Positions 1 through 4,976 of a DNA stretch of 5,700 bases are shown one piece after another. Made by a program: the position numbers and the translations under genes. Source of the DNA: Gammaproteobacteria bacterium (GTDB lineage: Bacteria > Pseudomonadota > Gammaproteobacteria > Xanthomonadales > Xanthomonadaceae); NCBI GenBank assembly GCA_025360985.1, contig JANYBA010000260.1:1-5700 (forward strand), given 5' to 3'. Every line of letters begins with the position of its first letter. Position 1 is the stretch's first letter. The notes under the pieces were generated by a model, which ran no database searches, was not told the origin of the DNA, and was given only the letters and a program-made list of their open reading frames with translations.

Positions 1-2
1 TG

Positions 3-19
3 TGTGGCAATTTGCCACA
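3..19. promoter_or_regulatory. Perfect inverted repeat, probable operator of the toxin-antitoxin module
   Basis: TGTGGCAA (3-10), one central base, then TTGCCACA (12-19): a perfect 8+8 inverted repeat ending 10 bases before the ATG of the ribbon-helix-helix gene. It abuts and slightly overlaps a -10-like hexamer (CATACT, 18-23), so a bound protein would block RNA polymerase. RHH antitoxins, alone or with their toxin, commonly bind such palindromes at their own promoter. The repeat is directly visible. Its role as an operator is inferred from position and from the gene it precedes. Confidence 0.6.
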
Positions 20-23
20 TACT
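18..23 (+). promoter_or_regulatory. -10-like hexamer of the toxin-antitoxin module
   Basis: CATACT matches TATAAT at four of six positions and ends six bases before the ATG at 30, so transcription would start at or next to the start codon (leaderless mRNA). No Shine-Dalgarno precedes the ATG. The -35 region would fall outside the window to the left, so the promoter cannot be completed here. Confidence 0.35.
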
Positions 24-29
24 CCCGCC

Positions 30-323
30 ATGGCCAAGAACGTGCGAGTTTCGGATTCGCTGTACGCGCTGGCCGAGTTCGAAGCTCGGCTGGAACAGCG
101 CAGCATTGCCCAGCAGCTGGAGTACTGGGCCAGGCATGGCATGGCGGCGCTGACGGTCGGCAGCGTGCGCGTGGATTCGCTCGACGCCGCGATCGAGGCC
201 ACCCGCCGGCTCGACATTGCCGACGTCCGGGACGGCAAGCGCACGGCGGAGTCGCTGCACTTCATCCCCAGGTCGCTCGTGCAGGACGCCGAGCTCGAGT
301 TTCCCGCGTTCTACAAGGCCTGA
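30..323 (+). CDS. ParD-like ribbon-helix-helix antitoxin
   Basis: A 97-residue protein, inferred to be the antitoxin and autorepressor of a type II toxin-antitoxin pair. The N-terminus has the RHH pattern: a short strand (KNVRVS, residues 3-8), a helix (about 9-24), a turn at RS, and a second helix (about 25-41, QQLEYWARHGMAAL). The rest (about 42-97) is a charged tail ending in FPAFYKA, of the kind that wraps a toxin. Sequence style fits the ParD_like antitoxin family rather than classical ParD of RK2. The ATG at 30 is preferred over the TTG at 12, because the TTG lies inside the inverted repeat and would add six residues before the conserved MAK-strand start. No Shine-Dalgarno is visible. 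The gene ends three bases before the GTG of the nucleotidyltransferase gene, so the two form a transcriptional unit. The RHH fold is well supported. The antitoxin role is inferred from fold, size, gene order and the upstream palindrome. Confidence 0.8.
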   Translation: MAKNVRVSDSLYALAEFEARLEQRSIAQQLEYWARHGMAALTVGSVRVDSLDAAIEATRRLDIADVRDGKRTAESLHFIPRSLVQDAELEFPAFYKA

Positions 324-326
324 GGC

Positions 327-1136
327 GTGGCCAGAGCCAACGAAGCCTACATGCCGGCCGAGCTGGTGCTGCGGGTGTTGGCCAGCGCCGGCGAGGACGT
401 CGTTCTGATCGGTGGCCAGGCCTTGGCGTTCTGGATGGATCGTTACGGCATTCACCAGCCCGGCGACCTGCCGGCGGTTTCGCGCGACGTGGATTTCTTC
501 ACGCGCGATGCCGCCAATTCCGCGCCTCTGCAAGCCTTCGCACGAGCCATCCGGGGGCAGGCCAAGGTACTGCCGCCGGAAGCCATCACGGCGCTGATCG
601 GCAGCGCAATCGCCCAGGCCGGGGACGACCGCATTTACAACGTCGACTTGCTGCATACCGTGGTCGGTCTTTCGCGCGACGAGATCGAAAGAAACGCGGT
701 GTCCGCCAAGATGCGCGGTGTCGACCACGCGATTCGCGTCATGCATCCGTTGCACGTGCTGCAAAGCCGGAATGCCAATCTGCACGAGCTCAAGGACAAG
801 CAGAACGAACTGGGCCGACTACAGTTTCGGCTGGCGATCGAGGTGGCCCGGCGATTCCTCGAACTGGAAGTCGACCGGATCGAGGCGGCGACCGGCGCCT
901 CGGAAGCTGCGCGGGAGCGCGCCATCTTCGACATTTTCGCGGCCGTGGACGAGTATTCCGCGGATTCTGCGGCGAAGAAGAATGCCGAGCGCTACGGAAT
1001 CTTCCTCGCCGACGCGATTCCGGCATGGCGCATCACTTCGCCGGCCTTCTGGAGCAAGCAGTGGCAGTTCCTGCGCGCGCGCATGTCGCCGGCGTTCGCG
1101 GCGCATTGCGAACAAGAAAGGCCATCGCACTCATGA
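327..1136 (+). CDS. Nucleotidyltransferase-fold protein, putative toxin of the module
   Basis: A 269-residue protein with the signature of the polymerase-beta-like nucleotidyltransferase superfamily: VLIGGQALAFW (residues 26-36, the GG motif), SRDVDFF (52-58, metal-binding Asp54 and Asp56) and NVDLL (105-109, likely third carboxylate Asp107). A helical region follows (about 140-185; MHPLHVLQSR then a KDKQNELGRLQ segment), resembling AbiEii/MenT-type proteins. Proteins of that group act as toxins by transferring nucleotides, for example to tRNA ends or proteins. No substrate can be read here. The GG and DxD motifs are 23 residues apart, longer than usual for AbiEii. The start is uncertain. GTG 327 keeps the NEAY segment and sits 3 bases after the upstream stop, but its GAGG is only one base away. 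ATG 351 would give 261 residues. The stop lies inside a REP palindrome, which encodes the final Ser-His-Ser. It could instead be a non-toxic nucleotidyltransferase with an RHH repressor. Confidence 0.75.
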   Translation: MARANEAYMPAELVLRVLASAGEDVVLIGGQALAFWMDRYGIHQPGDLPAVSRDVDFFTRDAANSAPLQAFARAIRGQAKVLPPEAITALIGSAIAQAGDDRIYNVDLLHTVVGLSRDEIERNAVSAKMRGVDHAIRVMHPLHVLQSRNANLHELKDKQNELGRLQFRLAIEVARRFLELEVDRIEAATGASEAARERAIFDIFAAVDEYSADSAAKKNAERYGIFLADAIPAWRITSPAFWSKQWQFLRARMSPAFAAHCEQERPSHS

Positions 1137-1146
1137 GCGCTCCTAC
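1125..1146 (-). repeat. Solo REP element overlapping the toxin gene's 3' end
   Basis: Read on the minus strand this 22-base unit is GTAGGAGCG, then an eight-base core (CTCATGAG), then TGCGA. It has the same length and ends as each arm of the REPIN at 3553-3637, whose core is AATTTATT. The core is self-complementary in both, so the hairpin is kept while its bases differ: GCGCTC pairs with GAGTGC, with one G-T pair. The GTAG head followed by a small hairpin is typical of REP sequences mobilised by RAYT (REP-associated tyrosine) transposases. It contains the TGA (1134-1136) of the nucleotidyltransferase gene. Confidence 0.7.
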
Positions 1147-1161
1147 AGGGACTTCAGCGGT

Positions 1162-1167
1162 TAGAAT
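1162..1167 (+). promoter_or_regulatory. -10-like hexamer of metF
   Basis: TAGAAT matches the sigma-70 -10 consensus at five of six positions and ends six bases before the metF ATG, placing transcription start at or beside the start codon. No convincing -35 is seen at 16-18 bases. That region overlaps the REP element at 1125-1146. No riboswitch could fit in the short gap. Confidence 0.5.
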
Positions 1168-1173
1168 TGCCCC

Positions 1174-1998
1174 ATGACCCCGATTTCCTTCGAGTTCTAC
1201 CCGCCCAAGACCGACGAGCAGCGCGAGCAGCTGCGCCGCACCGTGCGCAAGCTCAAGGCGCACGCGCCGGAATTCGTCTCGGTAACCTTCGGCGCCGGTG
1301 GCTCGACGCTCAGCTACACGCCGGAGACCGTGCGCGAGCTGCGCCAGACCCACAAGCTCAACGGCGTGCCGCACCTGAGCTGCATGGGCGGGACCCGCGA
1401 GGAGATCCGTGAGCTGCTCAATCTGTACAAGGCCCTGGGCTGCGACCGCGTGGTGGCGCTGCGCGGCGACCTGCCCTCGGGCATGGCGCGCATGGGCGAC
1501 CTGCGCTACGCGTCCGACCTGGTCGCGTTCATCCGCGCCGAGCACGGCGACCATTTCCGCATCGAAGTCGGCTGCTACCCGGAGATGCACCCGCAGGCCG
1601 AGGATTCCCTGGCCGACCTGCGCCGCTTCAAGGAGAAAATGGACGCCGGCGCGAACTCGGCGATCACCCAGTATTTCTACAATGCCGACGCCTATTTTCG
1701 CTTCGTCGACGACGCCCGTCGGCTCGGCGTCGGCGCGCCGATCATTCCCGGCGTCATGCCGATTTCCAACTTCAGCCAACTCAAGCGTTTCTCGGAAGCC
1801 TGCGGCGCCGAGATCCCGCGCTGGGTCGGCAAGCGCATGGCGGCGTACGGCGATGACGTCGACAGCATCCGCGAATTCGCCTCCGACCTGGTCGCGTCCA
1901 TGTGCCGGCGCCTGATCGCCGGCGGCGTGCCGGAGCTGCATTTCTACACGCTGAACCTGGCCAAACCGACCGAGGCCGTGCTGTCGCGCCTGGACTGA
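1174..1998 (+). CDS. metF: 5,10-methylenetetrahydrofolate reductase
   Basis: A cytoplasmic FAD enzyme that reduces 5,10-methylene-THF to 5-methyl-THF, the methyl donor for methionine synthesis. The 274-residue length fits a bacterial single-domain MetF, a TIM barrel, though it is shorter at the N-terminus than the E. coli protein. Family motifs are present in order: SFEFYPPK (residues 5-12; Glu7 corresponds to the catalytic Glu), VSVTFGAGGST (35-45, with Thr38), ALRGD (95-99; Asp99, flavin and folate contact), CYPEMHPQA (134-142), AITQYFY (163-169, with Gln166) and PGVMPI (192-197). All key residues are intact, so the gene looks functional. The start is the only ATG before the SFEFYPPK strand. 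It has no Shine-Dalgarno and follows a TAGAAT box by six bases, suggesting leaderless expression. It starts 37 bases after the nucleotidyltransferase stop, but separate function and its own promoter argue against a shared operon. A secreted-protein gene follows after 20 bases. Confidence 0.97.
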   Translation: MTPISFEFYPPKTDEQREQLRRTVRKLKAHAPEFVSVTFGAGGSTLSYTPETVRELRQTHKLNGVPHLSCMGGTREEIRELLNLYKALGCDRVVALRGDLPSGMARMGDLRYASDLVAFIRAEHGDHFRIEVGCYPEMHPQAEDSLADLRRFKEKMDAGANSAITQYFYNADAYFRFVDDARRLGVGAPIIPGVMPISNFSQLKRFSEACGAEIPRWVGKRMAAYGDDVDSIREFASDLVASMCRRLIAGGVPELHFYTLNLAKPTEAVLSRLD

Positions 1999-2002
1999 GT
2001 CC
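1992..2002. repeat. Short palindrome at the metF stop codon
   Basis: GGACT, one base, AGTCC: a perfect 5+5 inverted repeat that includes the metF TGA and lies just upstream of the -10-like box of the next gene. It is too short for an efficient terminator and no T-run follows. It may be chance or a small operator. Confidence 0.25.
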
Positions 2003-2006
2003 GCGC

Positions 2007-2012
2007 TAGTCT
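2007..2012 (+). promoter_or_regulatory. -10-like hexamer of the DUF4124-like gene
   Basis: TAGTCT fits TANNNT and ends six bases before the ATG at 2019, the same geometry as at metF and the ParD-like gene. No good -35 is seen, as expected where the box sits in the 20-base gap after metF. Read-through from metF is the alternative source of transcription. Confidence 0.35.
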
Positions 2013-2018
2013 GGCGGC

Positions 2019-2549
2019 ATGTGGCGCGCCTCGCTCCTGCTCTTTGCGTTGTTCGTGCTGGTCGGCCTTGCCGCGCCGGCCCGGGCCCAGGAAGTGCACA
2101 AGTGCGTAAGCGCGGATGGCAGTTCCTACTACACCGATCGCGAGTGCGGCGACGTCGCCGCCTCCGAAAAAAAAGTCGTTGCTGCACCGCAAACCGCGCC
2201 GGCGATGACGCGCGGCCCGGGTTGCGCGCGTACGCCGGAAGACCTGGTGCAGGGCGTGCGCTCGGCACTGGAGTCGCGCAGCGGCAATCGCCTGGCGGAC
2301 TACTACGACTGGCAAGGCGCGGGCGGCGCCAGCGCCTACGGCGTGCTCGATCGCCTGTCCCTGCTCAGCCGCGACGCCTTGCTCGACCTCAGGCTTTCAC
2401 CCGCTCCCGCACCTCCGGTGGCGGGACGACCGGCTTTGCTTCCACATCAGCTGATGGTCGAACAGGGGCCGGCCGACGGCAACGGCGGTTCGCACGTGAC
2501 CACCTTCGCATTGGTGGTCCACGCCGGCTGCTGGTGGCTGCGCTTCTGA
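2019..2549 (+). CDS. Secreted DUF4124-like protein of unknown function
   Basis: A 176-residue protein that starts with a clear Sec signal peptide: MWR, a hydrophobic core (about residues 5-18), and a likely cleavage site after ARA (21-23). The mature protein begins QEVHKCVSADGSSYYTDREC, matching the DUF4124 pattern of strand, Cys, Asp-Gly, aromatic pair, Asp, Cys (Cys29 and Cys43, which could form a disulfide). After a Lys/Ala/Pro linker (about 50-66), residues 69-176 hold a second region with Cys69 and Cys171, the motif ADYYDW (93-98) and a strand-rich end finishing in CWWLRF. A second disulfide, Cys69-Cys171, is possible. Such proteins are common in Xanthomonadales envelopes, and no function is known to me. 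The start ATG directly precedes the signal peptide. The linker is encoded over an eight-A run (2167-2174), the longest homopolymer noticed in the window. The stop TGA is the first part of a palindrome at 2549-2567. Secretion is well supported, function is unknown. Confidence 0.85.
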   Translation: MWRASLLLFALFVLVGLAAPARAQEVHKCVSADGSSYYTDRECGDVAASEKKVVAAPQTAPAMTRGPGCARTPEDLVQGVRSALESRSGNRLADYYDWQGAGGASAYGVLDRLSLLSRDALLDLRLSPAPAPPVAGRPALLPHQLMVEQGPADGNGGSHVTTFALVVHAGCWWLRF

Positions 2550-2567
2550 AAGGGGTCAGATCCCTTT
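2549..2567. repeat. Imperfect palindrome between the DUF4124-like gene and ilvE
   Basis: AAAGGGGTC, A, GATCCCTTT: a 9+9 inverted repeat with one mismatch. It begins at the last base of the upstream stop codon. The motif GGGGTCAGATCCCTTT looks like a dispersed element I associate with gammaproteobacterial intergenic regions, but that is memory rather than a search. It might terminate transcription weakly (the T-run is only three bases) or be a small mobile-element remnant. Confidence 0.5.
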
Positions 2568-2576
2568 ATTCACAGG

Positions 2577-2582
2577 TAGAAT
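2577..2582 (+). promoter_or_regulatory. -10-like hexamer of ilvE
   Basis: TAGAAT, identical to the metF box, lies 23 bases before the ilvE ATG. It predicts a short leader of roughly 15-18 bases containing the GGAG ribosome-binding site. No convincing -35 is present. The expected place is occupied by the palindrome at 2549-2567. Confidence 0.4.
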
Positions 2583-2595
2583 TCGACTTTCGAAT
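2581..2595. promoter_or_regulatory. Small inverted repeat at the ilvE transcription start region
   Basis: ATTCGA, CTT, TCGAAT: a perfect 6+6 inverted repeat overlapping the end of the -10-like box, the expected transcription start and the in-frame upstream ATG at 2594. It could be an operator half-site pair or a leader hairpin beside the ribosome-binding site. No regulator can be assigned. Confidence 0.35.
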
Positions 2596-2599
2596 GGAG
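2596..2599 (+). promoter_or_regulatory. Ribosome-binding site of ilvE
   Basis: GGAG lies six bases before the ATG at 2606 and decides this start over the in-frame ATG at 2594, whose own codon overlaps the GGAG and which would add only MEPA to the protein. Confidence 0.6.
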
Positions 2600-2605
2600 C
2601 CCGCC

Positions 2606-3523
2606 ATGACCCAGCGCTACCCGGATTTCATCTGGCACAACGGCGAGGTCAAGCGCTGGCAGGACGCGACCGTGCACGTGATGGCGCACGGCCTGCACTA
2701 CGGATCTTCGGTGTTCGAGGGCATCCGTTGCTACGACACGAAGAGTGGCCCGGCGATCTTCCGGTTGAGCGACCACAACCGGCGCCTGTTCGCGTCGGCG
2801 CGGATCTACGAAATGCCGATCCCGTACACGCTCGAGCAAATCAACCAGGCCTGCCGCGACGTGATCAAGGCCAATGGCCTCGGCGCCTGCTACCTGCGCC
2901 CGATCGCCTACCGCGATCTCGGCGGTTTCGGACTGTCGGCCGATACCCCGACGTCGGTCGCCGTGGCGGCCTGGGTGATGGGACGCTACCTCGGCGATGA
3001 CGTGGTCGAAGCCGGCATCGACGCCTGCGTGTCGAGCTGGCAGCGCTTCGCGCCGAACACCATTCCATCCGGCGCCAAGGCTGGCGGCAATTATCTTTCC
3101 GGGCAGTTGATCGCCCGCGAGGCGCGCCGCCTCGGATTCGGCGAAGGCATTGCCCTGGCCTCGACTGGCCTGCTGTCGGAAGGCGCCGGCGAAAACCTGT
3201 TCCTGGTCTTCGATGGCGCGCTGCACACCACCCCGGTCAGCGCGGCGTTGCTCAACGGCATCACCCGCAACACGATCATGACCCTGGCCAAGTCCGAGGG
3301 CATCGAAATCGTCGAACGCGACATCCCGCGCGAATACCTGTACCTGTGCGACGAACTGTTCATGTGCGGCACCGCCGCCGAGATCACGCCGATCCGCGCG
3401 GTCGACGGCCGCGTCATCGGCGACGGCAAGGCCGGACCATTGACGCGCAAGATGCAGGACCTCTACTTCGGATTGTTCGACGGGCGCACGCCCGACCCGA
3501 AGGGTTGGTTGGAGGCGGTGTAA
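2606..3523 (+). CDS. ilvE: Branched-chain amino acid aminotransferase
   Basis: A cytoplasmic PLP enzyme (fold type IV, class IV aminotransferase) that catalyses the last step of valine, leucine and isoleucine synthesis with glutamate as amino donor. The 305-residue length matches bacterial IlvE (about 309). Visible motifs: HGLHYGSSVFEGIR (residues 28-41), DHNRRL (56-61; Arg59, cofactor phosphate), YLRPI (96-100), SGAKAGGNYL (155-164; Lys158 is the Schiff-base lysine, Tyr163 follows), SEGAGENLF (191-199, with the Glu that contacts the pyridine nitrogen), LNGITR (216-221) and CGTAAEITPI (254-263, phosphate-binding turn). No key residue is missing. A D-amino acid or aminodeoxychorismate lyase is unlikely given the FEGIR, AKAGGNY and GTAAEITP set. 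It stands apart from any other ilv or leu gene here, with its own leader of about 56 bases after the secreted-protein gene. It faces a two-component operon across the REP pair. Confidence 0.96.
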   Translation: MTQRYPDFIWHNGEVKRWQDATVHVMAHGLHYGSSVFEGIRCYDTKSGPAIFRLSDHNRRLFASARIYEMPIPYTLEQINQACRDVIKANGLGACYLRPIAYRDLGGFGLSADTPTSVAVAAWVMGRYLGDDVVEAGIDACVSSWQRFAPNTIPSGAKAGGNYLSGQLIAREARRLGFGEGIALASTGLLSEGAGENLFLVFDGALHTTPVSAALLNGITRNTIMTLAKSEGIEIVERDIPREYLYLCDELFMCGTAAEITPIRAVDGRVIGDGKAGPLTRKMQDLYFGLFDGRTPDPKGWLEAV

Positions 3524-3538
3524 CGCCATCTTCCAACC
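3507..3538 (+). terminator. Weak hairpin at the end of ilvE
   Basis: GGTTGG (3507-3512) can pair with CCAACC (3533-3538), and inside it GGCG (3514-3517) with CGCC (3524-3527), separated by an uneven bulge. The ilvE stop codon is in the loop. No T-run follows, so intrinsic termination is doubtful. Confidence 0.25.
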
Positions 3539-3552
3539 ATTCGCGAATCTAC

Positions 3553-3637
3553 CGTAGGAGCGAATTTATTCGCGACGCTTTTGGCGACCGAAATCGCGCC
3601 GCATCCGATTCCCGTCGCGAATAAATTCGCTCCTACG
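3553..3637. repeat. REPIN/BIME: inverted pair of REP sequences
   Basis: A perfect 25+25 inverted repeat: arms 3553-3577 and 3613-3637 around a 35-base loop (3578-3612). Each arm holds one REP: GTAGGAGCG, core AATTTATT, CGCGA. Within each arm GCGAAT and ATTCGC pair around TT, so the DNA or RNA can form either two small hairpins or one long stem. This head-in, inverted arrangement is what is called a REPIN or BIME, moved in trans by RAYT transposases encoded elsewhere in the genome. It sits between two convergent genes and could also act as a two-way transcription stop or mRNA 3' stabiliser. It carries no gene. Confidence 0.85.
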
Positions 3638-3641
3638 AATT

Positions 3642-3668
3642 TTTGCCGGTTTCGCCGGTTTCGCCGAT
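3642..3668. repeat. Three 9-base tandem units
   Basis: TTTGCCGGT, TTCGCCGGT and TTCGCCGAT follow each other directly, each differing from the next by one base. They lie between the REP pair and the end of the histidine kinase gene (stop at 3678-3680 on the minus strand). This is probably slippage-derived spacer sequence. Confidence 0.55.
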
Positions 3669-3677
3669 TGGCGCGTT

Positions 3678-4976
3678 TTACCCAAACACCAGCGTCGCTT
3701 CGGCGCCCAGCTCCTGGCGTGGCGCGATGCTGACCTTCCAGCCATAGAGGTCGCACAGGCGCCGGACGATCGACAGGCCGATGCCGCCGCCACTGGTGCC
3801 GCCGACGCCCGAGCCGCGGTAGCCGCGTTCGAACAGGCGCGCGGCGTCTTCGTCGCTCAGGCCCGGACCGGTGTCGGCGATGCGCACGCGGTCGGCTTCC
3901 ACCACCACGCGTACCTCGCCTTCCTGGGTGTACTTGCAGGCGTTGCCGAGCAAATTGCCGACCGCCACCGCCACGGCCGCTTCCGGCGCAGCGACGACGA
4001 CGTCCTGGCGGCCCTCGACGAACACCGCGATCGGCTTGCCGCCCAATTGCGCGCGATTGGCCTCGGCCAGGCCCATGCACAATTTATAAAGGTCGGTCTG
4101 GCCGCTGCCGCGCTCGTTGCGGGATAACAGCAAGAGCGCAGTCGTGAGATCCGTACATTGAACGGTCGCACGCTCGATCCGCGCCAGGCGCTGCCGGGTC
4201 TTGTCGGGCAGGTCCGGGTTCGCCAGCAACAATTCCGCGGCGCCGCGGATCACCGCCAGCGGCGTGCGCAGTTCGTGGCTGACGTCGGCGTTGAATTCCT
4301 GGTCGCGCTTGACCAGCGCGGTCATGCGCGCGGCGTAATCGTCCAGCGCCAGCGCCAACTCACCGACCTCGTCGGCGGCGAAGTGCGGCGCGATCGGCTC
4401 GGGGCTCCCGCGCCCGGACAGGTCGCCGACGCGGCGCGCCAATTCGGTGACCGGGCTGATCACCCGCGACGACAGCCAACCGCCGATCAGCCAGGCCAGG
4501 CCCGTGAACAGGAACACCGTGCTCGCCAGCGCGATGAGCATCTGCTGCTGGGTCAGTGCTTCCTGGGTGTAGTCGTAGCGCAGGTAGCCGACCATGTCCG
4601 GTGCGCGCTGCACGGCCAGCTTGTACTTCTTCAGGCGGCCGTTGGCGTCGTACTCCTCGAGGTCGTAGACGCCGCGGGGCAGGTCGCGCCAGGCGAACGG
4701 GATGCTGGCGCGGTCCGGCCGGTAGGCAAAGGCCTCGATCTGGCGGGTGAAGGTGAAGTGCGCGTCCGGCTGCGGATTGGCCCGCTTGAATTCGACGAAG
4801 TTGCTGGCTTCGCTCTGCAGCCAGGACTCGACCAGCGACCCTTCCAGGCGCGCGCGCAGGTAGATCGTCGCCAACGCGAACAAGGCGGTGAGGCCGAAGC
4901 CGAGCAGCAGGTAGGAAACGATGATCCGGCTGCGCAAGCGCCGCCGGTAGCGCGTGGATTCAAGCCGCGTCGGCAT
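3678..4976 (-). CDS. Sensor histidine kinase
   Basis: A 432-residue inner-membrane kinase of a two-component system. Order of parts: a basic N-terminus, first membrane helix (about residues 17-40), periplasmic sensor region (about 41-145, no recognised fold), second membrane helix (about 146-168), HAMP linker (about 169-222, with RVISPVTEL), HisKA dimerisation domain with the H-box SHELRTPL (233-240; His234 is the phosphorylated residue), then the ATP-binding domain with the N-box NLLGNACKYT (341-350), G1 box DTGPGL (368-373) and G2 box GGGIGLSIV (396-404). All catalytic motifs are intact. The signal cannot be deduced. The sensor region is rich in Arg, Asp and Tyr but lacks a metal-ligand cluster or paired cysteines. 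The ATG at 4976 lies inside the end of the response regulator gene (17-base overlap) and has only a weak GGA upstream, fitting translational coupling. The gene ends in the convergent region facing ilvE. Confidence 0.93.
   Translation of the reverse strand: MPTRLESTRYRRRLRSRIIVSYLLLGFGLTALFALATIYLRARLEGSLVESWLQSEASNFVEFKRANPQPDAHFTFTRQIEAFAYRPDRASIPFAWRDLPRGVYDLEEYDANGRLKKYKLAVQRAPDMVGYLRYDYTQEALTQQQMLIALASTVFLFTGLAWLIGGWLSSRVISPVTELARRVGDLSGRGSPEPIAPHFAADEVGELALALDDYAARMTALVKRDQEFNADVSHELRTPLAVIRGAAELLLANPDLPDKTRQRLARIERATVQCTDLTTALLLLSRNERGSGQTDLYKLCMGLAEANRAQLGGKPIAVFVEGRQDVVVAAPEAAVAVAVGNLLGNACKYTQEGEVRVVVEADRVRIADTGPGLSDEDAARLFERGYRGSGVGGTSGGGIGLSIVRRLCDLYGWKVSIAPRQELGAEATLVFG

Noticed and set aside
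1137..1173. SAM or SAH riboswitch before metF
   Set aside because: The gap is only 37 bases, partly filled by the REP, and a -10-like box ends six bases before the ATG. There is no room for an aptamer.
2..1177. Long open frame on the plus strand covering the toxin-antitoxin module
   Set aside because: Its translation is Arg/Ala/Gly-rich and without domains. It is an out-of-frame shadow of the two well-supported genes in GC-rich DNA.
1033..2268. 411-residue minus-strand frame antisense to metF
   Set aside because: It has no recognisable motif, and the plus strand carries an intact MetF with all catalytic residues. It results from GC-skewed codon positions.
2021..3523. 500-residue frame that runs through the secreted-protein gene into ilvE
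   Set aside because: Only the part from 2606 is IlvE. The upstream extension is Arg-rich shadow sequence overlapping a gene with a clear signal peptide, and ilvE has its own GGAG site.
2570..3529. 319-residue minus-strand frame antisense to ilvE
   Set aside because: It mirrors ilvE, is rich in Ala/Arg/Asp/Val without domains, and has no start context.
3507..3538. Strong intrinsic terminator after ilvE
   Set aside because: The stem is short and bulged and no T-run follows, so it is listed only as a weak hairpin.
3553..3637. CRISPR repeats or a structured ncRNA at the inverted pair
   Set aside because: There are only two copies in inverted, not direct, orientation, and the GTAG-headed hairpin units fit REP sequences.
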